Made by a program: the position numbers and the translations under genes. 64,000 nucleotides of DNA from Dysidea avara (taxonomy: Eukaryota > Porifera > Demospongiae > Dictyoceratida > Dysideidae). The notes below the pieces were generated by a model, which worked only from the letters and a program-made list of their open reading frames with translations, did not search any database and was not told the DNA's origin. The stretch lies in contig NC_089277.1 in NCBI RefSeq assembly GCF_963678975.1, forward strand, positions 18,758,001 to 18,822,000, in the 5' to 3' direction. Positions 1-26,530 of this stretch are shown one piece after another (position 1 is the first letter of the stretch; each line of letters starts with the position of its first letter).

Positions 1-215
1 CTAAATGGTACACCTCAAATATACACTATCAGATTAAGTGTCTTCGGACTCGACTACGAAAGAAATACAAATCTCATCCTACTGATCACAATTTGAATCG
101 TATAAAAACAGCAGAAGATAACCTCCAAAACAGCATCCAACAAGCCAAGGCCAATATTAAAGCAAATCTAGTCCACAATTTCGCCTTCAGTAATGACTCA
201 AAAATATATCAGCAT
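1..215 (+). mobile_element. LINE (non-LTR retrotransposon) fragment, 5' part
   Basis: The + strand reads as the linker of a non-LTR retrotransposon polyprotein between endonuclease and reverse transcriptase, with segments such as NRIKTAEDNLQNSIQQAKAN and NDSKIYQH. The reading frame stops at position 215 where another element has been inserted, and resumes at 1348. The fragment runs off the left edge of the window. Family assignment (CR1/Jockey-like) rests on recalled similarity and is an inference. Confidence 0.6.
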
Positions 216-1347
216 CAGGGGCGTAGCCAGGATTTTTTGAAGGGGGGTTCCAGCACCAGCATTGAATTACGAGAAACTACAGGGGTCTGGGGCGGCGCCC
301 CCAGCCACTGAGAGACTTTCAATATTTTAATAAATCAAAACTCAGCAAACTGCTATATTTTATGCAAAAAGTACATTAATTATGATACATTAAGTGCCCC
401 TGGGATGAAGGTAGTACTAGATAAAATCACCTAGTGGACAGGGCCGCCCAGAGAAATTAAGGGGCCCAGGGCAAAGAGTTAAAGTGGGGCCCTTGACCCA
501 AGTTGTAAGGTGAAGACCAAAAAAAAAAAGGTCACAACCTGCTGGCAATGACAATAACTACCCATCACCAACCACATCTCCTTATCTATAAGCTTGCTAT
601 ACTGCTCCTCTGAAGAATACTGTGACTGCTTTATTAGAGTATTTAGATCTGACTGCTCTATTAGAGTATATCGATCTTTTAAACAGGTATTCAGGGGGCC
701 CTTCATGGGGCCTCCTGGGGCCCCTTTCAGGCTGGGGGCCGGGGAAATGCCCCAGTTGGCGGCCCTGCTAGTGGAAACAGACAGCATAACACATAGAGAC
801 ACATATAGTAATCTGTAAGTGATGGTTATATCTCACTGTGGTATAGGGGCCATGAATCCACTGATACAAATGACAATCAAAACAATATAACTATACAAAT
901 ATGCATAGCATGAATTCATTTTGCATAACACAAGTGATAAATTACTGGAGCTCTATATCTTTAAACACTGCACACCAAAGCTATAGCAGTATAAGGTCAT
1001 GCTAAGTTTTGCATTTAATGTTTGAATGTCTGAAAAACTTCATAATATGGACATGGATATTTACATGCATGTTCTATTAGAGTATACCTGACTGCTCTAT
1101 TAGAGTATATACCTGACTGCTCTATTAGAGTATATCGATCTTTTTAACAAGTTTTGAAGAGGGTTCATGTTACCTCTGTAAATCCTTCCCTGAGAGATGA
1201 ATGTAAATTTTATCAATTGTTGTGCTGTACCGTTACACTATATTGCTCACTCATTTTGTCCTGCCACACTAAATGGTGTGTTAGGATCCTGCTTACAGGA
1301 GTCTAAATTTTACAGGGGGTTCCTGAACCCCCCTCCCTACGCCCCTG
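216..1347. mobile_element. TIR DNA element with 5-bp target duplication, inserted in the LINE
   Basis: The element starts CAGGGGCGTAGCCAGG and ends with the inverted CCTACGCCCCTG. It is flanked by a perfect 5-bp duplication, agcat at 211-215 and at 1348-1352. Removing the element and one agcat copy restores the LINE reading frame (QH then VRNITKSAS). It encodes no transposase that I can see, so it is non-autonomous. Two further elements in the window (29669-30664 and 48764-49253) share the terminal motif and the 5-bp duplication. Superfamily is not certain; the CAG...CTG ends are hAT-like, but most hAT elements duplicate 8 bp. Confidence 0.8.
439..767. mobile_element. Non-autonomous hAT element nested in the 216-1347 element
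   Basis: The ends are CAGGGCCGCC and its inverted partner GGCGGCCCTG. They are flanked by a perfect 8-bp duplication, ctagtgga at 431-438 and 768-775. Length is 329 bp. An 8-bp duplication with CAG...CTG ends is the hallmark of the hAT superfamily. The G/C-rich ends create spurious ORFs on both strands, which are not genes. Two copies of the dispersed motif CTCTAATAGAG (here inverted) lie at 623-641 and 650-670. Confidence 0.85.
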
Positions 1348-1352
1348 AGCAT

Positions 1353-1470
1353 GTAAGAAACATCACTAAATCTGCTTCTATCCCTGCTACAGTCTTCTTT
1401 GATGATAGTTCTACCACCCATGACATTGATAAAGCTACTTTGTTCGACAGGTATGAATTGTCTATGATTA
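1353..1470 (+). mobile_element. LINE fragment, continuation after insertion
   Basis: This is the continuation of the LINE polyprotein interrupted at 215. It reads VRNITKSASIPATVFFDDSS and on through ATLFDRY, a segment that precedes the reverse transcriptase core in CR1-like elements. It loses similarity shortly after 1455 and passes into the neighbouring NLR pseudogene. Confidence 0.6.
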
Positions 1471-1477
1471 ACTGATC

Positions 1478-2735
1478 CCTCATGGCAAGCATACCTCAAT
1501 GCTATTTTTTTTGTCAAATAGTTTGGCAACCTTGATTGCCATCACAGCCATGATGGTCAATGCATAAACACATCCTTGGATACACATGCCAAGGCCAGAA
1601 ATGTTTCACTTTGTGTACCATAAGTTGGTGAACTCTCGATCTCCTGAGCACATACCATAGCTTTTTTCTTGGGGCTCACATGCTTAAACATAGCCTGCTA
1701 TTCTTATGCATGCATAAGACTGCATGGGTACATTTTTGTATTCCTTCATACTTACGTAGCACTTCTAGACCATGGTGCCAAGATAAGTACATAGGTGACA
1801 GCTAATTATAACAGCAATTATTTCTTTTCTTATATAACATATCCTCAGATCAGTCAGAGTGGTGTCGGTTTCTAGTTCCTTGCAGATCTTTTTCATTCCA
1901 TCATCTCTTATTTCATTCTCGCCAATACCCAGCACTCTTAACCTATGTAAAATCAACATAATAGAAAACCAACTTAATCTTCAGGACAACTAATTTGAAT
2001 TAAAGCACGTGTGTTGAGTTTATTTACATCATTATCCAACTAGACAAGTGCCTTACTTCTCACACTAAGTCATTGTTCCCAACTGAAGATAGCACTCTCT
2101 TATAGGGCCAGGATACTGATGCACAACATAAAGGTGATAAGGTGTGCAGTATGATGAAAATTTAAATTGAAATGTGAACTTGCATCTGATGCGTCAGATA
2201 TTTCACTATCATACAAACACTTTGGTGCAGTCAACTTTTGCTCGGGAAAGTGTATTAACTTATGGCACACAAAGTGAAACATTTCTAGTGTTTTCAATCC
2301 TGATAGACCACACAGCATTATCATGACATTCAGGAGTTTATCAAGATATTCCTGAACTGCTCTTGTTCTGAAAGAACTACGGCAATATATATATATATGT
2401 GTGTGTAGCGAACAAAGGAAAACTAGCTAGGACATTGTTACTGGTAGAACACCTTCATCTACTTCCCTGTGTGTAGATTTCCAGGAATTTTGTCTAATTA
2501 AATGCTTCAATTAAGGAACACAAGGTACAATATTGCTTAGTAAAACAGATTTCTATATCTTCTATAAGATTGCTTTGGTCAAAAAAGAGATTGTAAGCCA
2601 ATTAATATGCTCAACTGCACATGTATAACATCTTCATCCTTCCTCTGAAGTAACTCCTGGAATAATGGCTAGTAATTTTTCTTTACGTTGAACATACTCG
2701 AAGGTCTTTGATTGGTTTTAAGGTCAGACTCATGG
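1478..2735 (-). pseudogene. Decayed NLR (NACHT-LRR) pseudogene, inverted copy of the 16.6-18.4 kb region
   Basis: Minus-strand blocks match the NLR at 17170-18455 piece by piece. 1765-1959 encodes an LRR with RVLGIGENEIRDDGMKKICK, against RVLDIGGNEIGDDGMKTICK in the intact gene. 2100-2324 encodes the post-NACHT segment MIMLCGLSGLKTLEMFHFVC. 2530-2735 matches the region around 17170-17360. The match continues into the intron (1478-1500 against about 18440), so this was a genomic duplication and not a retrocopy. It lacks the CARD and Walker A exons, has stops and gaps, and contains two short stretches in the opposite orientation (about 1595-1660 and 2468-2525). No function is expected. Confidence 0.8.
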
Positions 2736-2742
2736 GTATCTA

Positions 2743-2781
2743 TGTGTGTGTGTGTGCGTGTGTGTGTGTGTGTGTGTGTGC
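2743..2781. repeat. (GT)n microsatellite
   Basis: A TG dinucleotide tract with one GC interruption. It marks the edge of the NLR pseudogene homology. Confidence 0.95.
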
Positions 2782-2945
2782 TCGGTTATGCCAAATTGGT
2801 GTTGTTGTTGTTTCCTTGAGCAAACTTTACTTACATTGCTCCAGTCTACCCAGCTGTTTAAAAGGCATGGGGACCTGGTGGCCTGCATGGTGTCAACTGG
2901 GGAAGCAGCCCACCAAGCTGTAACATCAATGGGTAGCTGGTATTA
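2782..2945. repeat. Probable dispersed SINE-like or MITE-like repeat
   Basis: The segment begins ctcggttatgccaaattgg and includes cattgctccagtctacccag and a GGGGACCTGGTGGCC-like stretch. I recall such sequence as a widespread invertebrate repeat. No gene can be supported here, and the + strand ORFs are translations of the repeat. Assignment is weak. Confidence 0.35.
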
Positions 2946-3409
2946 ATTTGTTAGAAAAAGTGCTATTCAGAAGCGTCTTCAGATGGAAAATAGTTGTATA
3001 CCGTATATATAACTGGTAATTTTTGAAGGTCACAGTGCTGGTTCACTGAGTAGGCATGACCGTGGTGTCAAATGAGGAAAGCTGAGTGGTGTTTGCAGAA
3101 AACTTGCCTCAATTTCTTCAGTATACAAACTTTACCATTTCATAGGTACCGCATTCATGGCAAATTCATGAAATAAGTTACTAGTGTAATGCGCGAAAAT
3201 TGCGCACATCGAAAATTTTTACGGATAGCTACGCATGTACAGTATCGACAGATTCCATTCCATTCCAGTCCAGAATCCAAATTCCAGTCACGCTTGTTAC
3301 GTCACATAGATGGAAACTGATTATAAAAAATCAGAGGTTACTTCCGTTTGCAATTCCAAGTCTCACCTTTGAACATAGAAACTGAGATCAGTACAAACCG
3401 GGTAATAAG

Positions 3410-6400
3410 ATGTTGTCTACGAAGTTGCTCCAATTGAATTTCAGTCTAGGAAGACGTATGTTTCAGTCTTCCTGTCAGTCGCGTGGCCATTTGATACTGC
3501 GACTGAAGCCACATCGTCATCTGAGTCCCGTCACAATCAGGCGCGCAGTCAGCCCTTTGGGTGGAGTTTCTTCTGTGAGGTATTCTTCATCTGGTAAGTT
3601 TGAGTGATCCTGTTTTGTGGTTGTAAAAATAATGGGGAGTTGTTTTACAGTCGAGGGCCCTACCGACTTAGGGTACATCCCAGGGCACATCGCTCGGGGG
3701 CTAGCGTAGCTATATCCGAACTGATTTTGCTACGCTCAACGTCATTATGACGCTACTGAGGTTTTCACCAGCGTTCGAATCTGCGTGACGCCGTGCGTGA
3801 GAGCGTACCCGGTTAGCGTGATGGCAAAAGGCTGAGTGTGCAATCACGCTAACTGCTACGCTCTCACGCACGGCGTCACGCAGATTCGAACGCTGGTGAA
3901 AACCTCAGTAACTTCAGATCCCGTCCCCCATTATTTAGTATCACGCTATGAAACTGATGCACTGACAATAGAAATACAAAATACATTCACTTTCTTTTAT
4001 AATACTTAATTACCAATTATAGAATATGCTGCTCCAGTGTGGTGTCCCATTCTACAATGCCAAACTTATCAAATAGAGAAGATTATTATTATTATGTAAT
4101 GGGCTGAGATACCTAGGCAATGAATATTGCCAGGCTAGGCCGCAGGCCTTTGTGTGTGCCCATATCAGCAATGATTTTTTCGAATAATCATCAAGTCGCT
4201 CTTTGAATGTTGCTACTGTAGGTGCTGAAATGATAGTGTCAGGTAGAGAGTTCCAAAGATTGACAATCCCGTTTGAGAAAAAGTTATGCGTCTACAAAAT
4301 AGAGAGTAGAGATTAAGTTTTTCTAGACGACTTTCATATGGAAGATGGACAAGTCCTGGTACACATTTTGTTGCTCGTCTCTGTACTTTTTCAAGACTAT
4401 CAATATCCCTGGCTAAGTAGGGACTCCAAGCCTGTACACAATATTCCAGATGAGGCCGAACGTACATCTTATATAAAAATAATAAACATTTCAACGAATA
4501 CTGTCCAGCTCTGTCTTCAAACGTTTTATCTATATGTACAAATAAGGGAACTTTATTTCAAGTACCCCACACCCATCGCAACAGCTACACTGTACAAAGA
4601 AAATTACCCATAAGCTTTAAAATATACAAGGAGTGGTTTGCCTTCATTACAAGTTCATCATCATGCTTACACCCCATATGCACAAGCCTCTGAGAAAACT
4701 TGCACTTTTGTGGGTAGCAGATTGATTTAGTTAATGGAACCAAGTAGCTCTGTAAGTGACACACTGGAGAATTTTGAGGCTGTAACTAGTCCTGATCATT
4801 GTTCAAACCATACTGTGCTGTTTGACTGTTAAATTGCCATGTTTTTCTTCAACCTTGCTGCTTTATAAGGCCCCAAAATCAACCTATGGCTGACGTTATG
4901 CATGTATGTTATTCTTTAATGAAATTGTACCTGCAATCAGTTTTGAATGTCATACTCTTGTTCTCCCTAAAACCAAGCTCATGCACTGTAGTTCTCCATT
5001 ATTCCTATCTTTCTGTATATTTGTGCAGTCAAACTATGATCATTTGGTGTTCTTGCTCAGTAAGCCCACAAGTTCAAATTTCGAAGGGGGTTTCTGGAAC
5101 CCCAGGAAACCCCCTAAATACATCTCTGACATTTAATTTTCATTCCCAACGTTGTTCTGTACAGTAGTAGTCTTCACGTCCTCTTCATATAGGACTTATC
5201 CATTTATAAATGTATGTAGGCTAACACACTACAGAGTACTATGGGCCATATAATTATTTTGTTGTACAGTCTTCTAGAAATCTAATGCAGAGTCATAGAG
5301 ATTCAGCTGGCATTAGTCTTGCAGGCCAGGCCCTGCCACAGGAATTGTACATTAATATCATTATACTGTTCATAGAATGCTGTTCATAGAAATTGGCCAC
5401 TCTATAATGGATACAATACTTATAGGTCACAGACGCATTGCTTGGGAAGCAGACACTACAGCAGTGGCAATCACACAAGATTTACATTTGTTTTCGGAAA
5501 TTTCTACCAAATCCAAAATCTTTGCAGAACTTTACACTATAATACAACCCCAAACCTCTTGTACGTCAGCTCTATAATCACCGCTGGATAGGGTATTGCC
5601 ATTATTAAGTTCAAAATAAAGGTTTTATCAAACTAGTTATGCTCTAGCTTAGCCTTGCAGGCCAGATCCAGAAACTTGTGGTTTTTAATATAAGGCACAG
5701 GTGCTTATACTTAAGCCATGAGGCTCTAAGAAGCAAGTAAGTGAATGATTTGAGGTAACCTTACAGAATTCTAGCAATTGTTCAAAATTACCTTTAGTTG
5801 CTAACAGTTTGGTCTCCCTTTTTAGTCACAATATTGCAACACAATGTAAATATTTGTAAATATTTGTAAATATTTATACCTAAGTTAGACTACACCAAGG
5901 ACCACACAATCACAGAAGGCCCAGTACTAGCTGAAGTGCTCCAGAAGGCTATACAGTGTAGTTACCCAAACAATTGTTGTCAATCAAACTTACAGCTGAA
6001 CTAGGAGCTGCTGCAATATACTCAGACTTGCACAGTGACTTATAGATTTTAATTTGAGTGTTATGATATTAATTTTATCAATGTTAGAACAAAGACCTGT
6101 CCTTCCCCAGGCACAATGAAATACTGTATACATACTGCGATATACGTGTGTGTGTGTATATATACATGTGTGTTAATGATAACGATTGTCCGATGTATTG
6201 ACTGTTTTCCAGCTCTAAGATTGCACTACTGTAGTATTCATACAATCGAAGTATGCATGACTGTTCTATTAGGATACTTATTGTAATGACTGACCTCATC
6301 CTTGAAGTGCAAAAGGCTATGTATATGCATTTACTGCTATGCTATACTTTGCATTGTCCCAAATTATGTTGGAGTAGTTGGAGCCAATATTGGACTTGCT

Positions 6401-7456
6401 TACGATTATGTCAAATTTTGTTTACTATCCAAAGTGTACATTACTGACTAAAATTATGATTTGAATATCCATGCAAGTATTTGTTAATGGTAAATAACTT
6501 TTTGTTACTTTTGATTGTAAATATGTTTATTATATCAATATTTTATTTCATTCACATTAATGTTTTAATAACATGTGTCACTTGGTATATAAAGTCTGTA
6601 GTCATTTGTGTGGTACATGTTATCCTTTTCCTTTGGGTTTAGTGCATCTTGTCTTGTAGGCAAATATGATAAGAGTTATAAGCAGTTTGATCCAAGGGCA
6701 TTTATGGAGATGAGGTGTCCAGGGACAGAATTTGAAACCGTGGACAAGAGAATCCAATCACAGTGGAAGCTGACCAAGCTGCATGACTTCTATAAGGATT
6801 TCCACATGGAGTGGGACACAGCCAATGCCAAATTTTTGGAATTTGCTGCAGGACCTTACCTCCATACCCTGATCAGTGCAGCACCTCATGTTGGTGAGAT
6901 ATACCACTCTGATTATTTACCTGCTTGTCGTGATGAAGTGCTAATGTGGATGAGGAAAGATCCCAATGCTTACAACTGGGATCCCTACTTCAAATATGTT
7001 GTTAACACACTTGAAGGTCAGGATGGTGAAGATGCTGTCCTGAAGCGTCAAGAGGTACTCCGTAGCAAGTTCAAAGGTTCACTCTATCTTGACATGAAAT
7101 CTGACAACATGCTCCCTGACCATAATGGAAAGTTTGATGTGATATTTAGTGGGTACTGTATCGAGTATCTATCATCATCACTTGAGGAATACAAGACATT
7201 CATTAAGAAAGTATACAGTCTACTTAACCCAAATGGTTATTTTGTAATGCTAGCAAGTATGGGGGCTACAGAGTATTATGTAGATGATTTGATATATCCT
7301 TGCTATCCTCTACGAATAAATGAGGTTTTGACTACCTTAGAAGAAATTGGCTTTACCACATGGTTTTCTGAGATTGTGAGAATAAAGCGTGAAGAAGGCA
7401 TTGAATACCCCAGTGACCAGGTGTGGAATAGCTGCTATGTAGCTCAAAAGAGTTGA
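3410..7456 (+). CDS. NNMT/PNMT/TEMT-family SAM-dependent methyltransferase with presequence-like first exon
   Basis: Two exons: 3410-3593 and 6660-7456 (326 aa). Donor CTG|GTAAGT and acceptor TTGTAG|GC join in phase 1, giving [15 protein letters not shown]. Exon 2 carries the whole methyltransferase domain. The SAM-binding motif I region reads [10 protein letters not shown] (residues 119-128), where family members usually have GSGP. It is followed by [12 protein letters not shown] and, further on, by [13 protein letters not shown] and [20 protein letters not shown]. The order matches nicotinamide/phenylethanolamine N-methyltransferases, so an amine or other small-molecule acceptor is likely; the substrate cannot be read. 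Exon 1 is Arg/Ser-rich and nearly free of acidic residues, like a mitochondrial targeting peptide, which is unusual because most family members are cytosolic. The first GSG glycine is replaced by Ala, but the domain is otherwise complete. A 5'-truncated paralogue lies at 34448-34744. Confidence 0.8.
3697..3910. repeat. Long perfect hairpin (54-bp arms) next to a MITE-like end, in the methyltransferase intron
   Basis: Arms 3754-3807 and 3857-3910 are exact reverse complements over 54 bp. The inner ttagcgtgat is also partly paired, leaving a loop of about 20 nt. The flank at 3697-3753 (gggggctagcgtagc, then aactgattttg and cgtcattatgacg) resembles the terminal repeat of the Harbinger-like MITE at 54831-55147. 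Perfect arms imply either recent origin or gene conversion. Confidence 0.9.
3990..4082 (+). mobile_element. LINE reverse-transcriptase C-terminal fragment (+ strand)
   Basis: One + frame reads [20 protein letters not shown], the conserved C-terminal motif of CR1/Jockey-type reverse transcriptases. It is cut off by the 3' end of an oppositely oriented LINE at 4083. Confidence 0.55.
4083..4620 (-). mobile_element. LINE 3' end (minus strand) with internal deletion
   Basis: The minus strand encodes [20 protein letters not shown] and [15 protein letters not shown], the end of a non-LTR reverse transcriptase. After SLFCRR it jumps straight to the terminal motif [13 protein letters not shown] with about 70 residues missing. 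The 3' end is an ATT trinucleotide tail at 4083-4098. It lies in the intron of the methyltransferase gene and is inactive. Confidence 0.75.
5075..5125. repeat. Short G/C hairpin, remnant of a TIR element
   Basis: gggggtttctgg at 5084 pairs with ccaggaaaccccc ending near 5113. The same gggggtttc / gaaaccccc pair occurs at the ends of the 5-bp-duplication elements (for example 48780-48810). Confidence 0.5.
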
Positions 7457-9736
7457 CATTGAAAATTTTGAACATTGCATGGACATTAACTGAAGTTGAC
7501 AGCTAACTAAACTTGACGCCTGTATTATATATTTTTAAGTTTGTATTGAACTGTGTGTTATGAGCTAAATTTACAGGTTTCTTACATTTTATTGTATGAC
7601 AATGCTAATTATTTTATCATGATTTTTTGCATCATTTTACTGTAAAAGTTGGTCTGTTTCTCTTAAAGTTTGCACTACCAACAGTGCATGCAAAGTACAC
7701 CTTATCATAGAAACCAAATTACATCAATATGATCCAGTAAGGAATGCATGTATTTTGCTGGGTACTTTATTTAGTTTTTATTGTATTTTAAATATCTAAA
7801 CCCAGCTTACTTACATACACAATGGTGATTACAATGATTCTGGAAAATTACAATAGTATTTTTGACCACATTTGTTTATTTTTGTAATACCCTAATAGCT
7901 ACAGTGCATGTTTTTGAGGACTTCTAATAGAACACACATGAAATGTTCTAGAACAATATGGATTTTTCACTATGAATTTTTAGTTGATTCAGTGTCAAGC
8001 TAGAATTTTCATTTATAAGGTAGAACTAGCTGAACTGTGCAGTGATCAATCGTGATCATGGTCATTAGCAGCTGACAACAATCCTTCAGTGGTAGAAAGG
8101 GTGTGGGAGTAGTATGGAGGTCCTTAGTTTAAGCTTTGAACAACTTTTCTTGTCCAATGTTCACTTTTATCAGTGACTGTTCTATTAGAGTAGTTTGATC
8201 CCCAGTGATTTTACATCACGTTGGTTTTTTTGTAACTCTGGCTCTCACTATGATTTCACAAAAAAGGTTTGAGCTATGATGGTTAACCTATACACAGATC
8301 AATTTTCAATCCATTCCTTTAGATGGTAACATATAATTGGTCTTTTTTGTACAAATAATTCTGTGTAATTTATCATATTCACACCAGATTTGGTGTGTGA
8401 ATTCACCTCAATACATCCTTGATGTACACCAGAATCAAGTTATGCATTTGTGTTTTATACTGGTTTTTGCTAAGTGTGCAAACAGAAGAAAAATTAAGCC
8501 ACAGAAGAAGCGGGAAGAAATTAAGCCTAACTTCGAGAACTTGCATTTCTCAAATCCATAAAGTGATTTTGCTGAAATTTGGAATGTGATAAGGTGCCAA
8601 AGGTGACTGGCAGCTAAAGAGAAAACCAGTATTAGTTATGAAAATATGTATACATATGAATGTACAGAATGAATAATAAAGACATGTGAGACCTCGTTGA
8701 GCATGTGACCACAGGTAGAGACCATAAAAAAGGACAACAGTACTAAGGAGGAAAAAACAAAAGATAAAATACAAAACTAGCTAAATCTATCAACATAGCA
8801 TTAGAGTTTGTATACAGTTTCTTGCTAGAAATATTCTTTGATAAGCAGAAATACCGGCAGAGGCAACATTATCATTCTAACCATTTCTTAATAACAGACT
8901 TCAACTCCAGGTGCCGGAACAAATATGGAAGAATGAAAACTGTGAACTTTTGAGAAGAGACCATGGAGCTATATATGCATTCATGAATAATATGTTTTCT
9001 TTCTTCCTGTCAATATATTATATAGCTACCCATGGTGTGGTGTAGTTAAGACTTGGCAATACATGAATCTATGACAATACGTATACGCCACAAACACACA
9101 CACACTGCGCTCTTGGCTGGCACGACACACTATTGTGTGTCTCAATCACAAGTTGAATTGTGACCAGCACCCCTTGCCACCACATTAGATGCTGTGACTG
9201 AGGTGAAATGCTCAGTTTAAGGCTCCACTGGGCTGCCACGGTTGGATTGAGCTCCTGGCTATAAGAAGAGAAAAGCTATTGGAGCATTGAAACTCTGTAC
9301 TTGACTCCATTATACCGGTACAGTAGGTCTGTATGGTCTTATGCTTGTACCCTACCAACCCAGAATTGATGTATAATAGCTAAGTAGCTGGCTATACTCC
9401 CCCTACCAAGAATGGTGTAAACAATGAAATGATAATTGAAACTGACAGCGTAGAAGTATTTAAGCATTGTATATTGATTGTAAATTAAATCGGTGCTATA
9501 TCCATGGAGGGTCCTGCCATAGATATAGTATCTATGGTCCTGCTGATTAAAAATAAATAAGAGCTAGGGCGCTTAGCCTTAGATGACTTACTCATTAGCG
9601 GCGCGCCTCACTGGCGCCTGCTAGACGGTGTTCCTAAGGCAGCAGCGGGCAGCACACCATTTGTTGAAGTATGGTAGTGCTGTAGTGAGTTGTACGCTTC
9701 ACCTCAACTTCCACCTATATAGTCAAGGGTGATAGT
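7457..9736. other. Intergenic, no gene seen
   Basis: This is AT-rich sequence between the methyltransferase stop and the CARD exon. It includes the putative 3' UTR. Only a copy of the dispersed motif (8174-8192, inverted) and a 21-bp palindrome near 9517-9537 (ccatagata / tatctatgg) stand out. A GC-rich patch at 9590-9660 just before the NLR start may be its promoter; this is an inference. Confidence 0.5.
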
Positions 9737-24683
<14,947 letters not shown>

Positions 24684-25649
24684 ACGCCTACTGACTATTG
24701 TGTTGATTATTATCTGGATATATAGGACATTAAACAGTGACATTTGTATATCTCCCTATTCCTAATAGTTACTATAGTACATGAGTATTACTTTTTTGTA
24801 CGTAGTTGTACCCCCATTCTGTATACATAATGAAGTATTGATCACATGATTTAAAATGCTAAGCAGTATGTAAACAAATACCTGCACGGTGATACAGGAA
24901 TCGATACAATTCTTATTGTAATTGATACATTGTATAAAATAATTAACATGACTTTATAGCGTGTTTGAAATTTAAGAAATTAATAAATTTGTAACTAAAT
25001 TATTTAATTCACATTGTTACAGAATTAAAGAAGAGAATATCTTCTGTCTATCTTGTTGTTGTTGTTCGTTGTTCGTTGTTGTTGTTGTTGTTTTTTTTGT
25101 TTTTTTTTTGAAAATCTGACAATGTCATACGTATGTGCACTGCTTTGTATTATTTTCAAATTCTGTATTGTCCCATCTCTACGTATTCACAGACCTAAGA
25201 CATAGTTAGTGTGTGAAATATAATAGTAGCTGTTGTGAAAGATACATAGATCTATGCTACAACAGCCAAGCTGTAAAACAAAGTGCAAAAAATTCAGAAT
25301 TAAGCAAGTCGTGTAATCAAGTGACAGTCATTCCCCTGCAATAATGTAAATGTCAGTGATTTTTACTGATGTTTAGTGATGCTGCCGTTATTGGTATTAG
25401 TAGCCATTTCTTGGCTGTCAAATTTTTGATTTTACAAGTTTTTTTCCTTTGAAAGCCTCATCATAGCTTATTGGGATATAGCCAGTTCACTAATCATATA
25501 TAGCTATAACAGCATAGCTGGCATGCCCTTATAACTTTACTGATCTGCAGTGGTTTTTGCTACAATATATTCTTACGATCTTTCATTTACAACAACTACA
25601 ATAGCATTTTAAATATAATTTTGAAGCACCTTTAAAACTTACAAGGCTA
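24684..25649. other. Intergenic, AT-rich; simple repeats only
   Basis: I see no exon with splice signals and no conserved protein segment. A (GTT)n / T-rich tract lies at about 25057-25110. Confidence 0.5.
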
Positions 25650-26069
25650 CAGCATCTGGGGGCCGGGGGATCCGACACAACACCAACTGGAATCCAACAT
25701 AAATCACTTGGAATCCCACAATGGAATCTGGAATCTTGGGCAAGAATCTGGAATCTTTGATAAAATGGAATCTTGACAAATGTTCGATTTTTTCCATATA
25801 TTATACTGTATATTATCCCATGTGTTGTGTTGTAGTCTCCTAAGCACTGTGCACATTTGACATGTTTGTACAGGCCTTGCCTGTACATGTGATCGCCAAG
25901 TAGCCTGGAAGTCAGTCAAATGTACAAATAGTGTTAATATGTATGTAGCTAGCTATGTAAGTTTGAATCTGGAATCTTGGCTTGGAATCTGGATCTTTGC
26001 AAAAGAATTGGTGAGATTCGGAATCTTCATGCAATTTTTGGGTGGTGTCGGACCCCTCACTTGGGGCTG
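25650..26069. mobile_element. TIR element with tandem ggaatctggaatctt units
   Basis: The left end CAGC, then gggggatccgacacaacacc, is mirrored on the right by ggtggtgtcggacccctc and GCTG. The interior has repeated ggaatctggaatctt words near both ends. No transposase. The minus-strand ORFs inside are artefacts. Confidence 0.65.
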
Positions 26070-26073
26070 AATA

Positions 26074-26284
26074 CCGTATAGCCTAAATATTTCGAGGGGG
26101 AAATTTTTACTGATTTCGCAGTTTTGGGGGTTAGCTATCAGTGAATATTTTAGCCTTGAAATATTTAGACTCCATATATAGTCTAATACATTTTTGGAGT
26201 GTTTGCAAATCCGTGAAAATTTTATTTTTAGCAACATTGCTCAACCTCAAACTGTTTGCCCCTCAAAATGTTTAGGCTATACGG
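26074..26284. mobile_element. pogo/Tc1-like MITE with TA duplication
   Basis: ccgtatagcctaaatattt at the left is mirrored by aatgtttaggctatacgg at the right, with TA on both sides. Length is 211 bp. A truncated relative lies at about 52969-53130. The termini resemble those of the larger pogo-like element at 36925-39548. Confidence 0.8.
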
Positions 26285-26530
26285 TACCTGCCTCCATTGT
26301 AGAGATACTGTACTCAATCAGGCTCTACACAGTCTAGCTTGACAATCAGTAATTGCTGGAAGATTTATAGTCTGGGGTGTATTCCCTACTGTCAGCACCC
26401 CCTTTCGGGAACCCTAGACCTGCCCCTGCTTTATACTCGTACTGTATCTTTCTCTCTGATTCACATGTCATTAATATATACATGCATGTAGTAAACACAT
26501 TAAAAGTGTATCATATTTAATCGTTGACTG

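Noticed and set aside
479-818. ORFs of 74-107 codons on both strands
   Set aside because: They lie within the hAT element 439-767 and its flank; G/C-rich inverted ends keep both strands open by chance.
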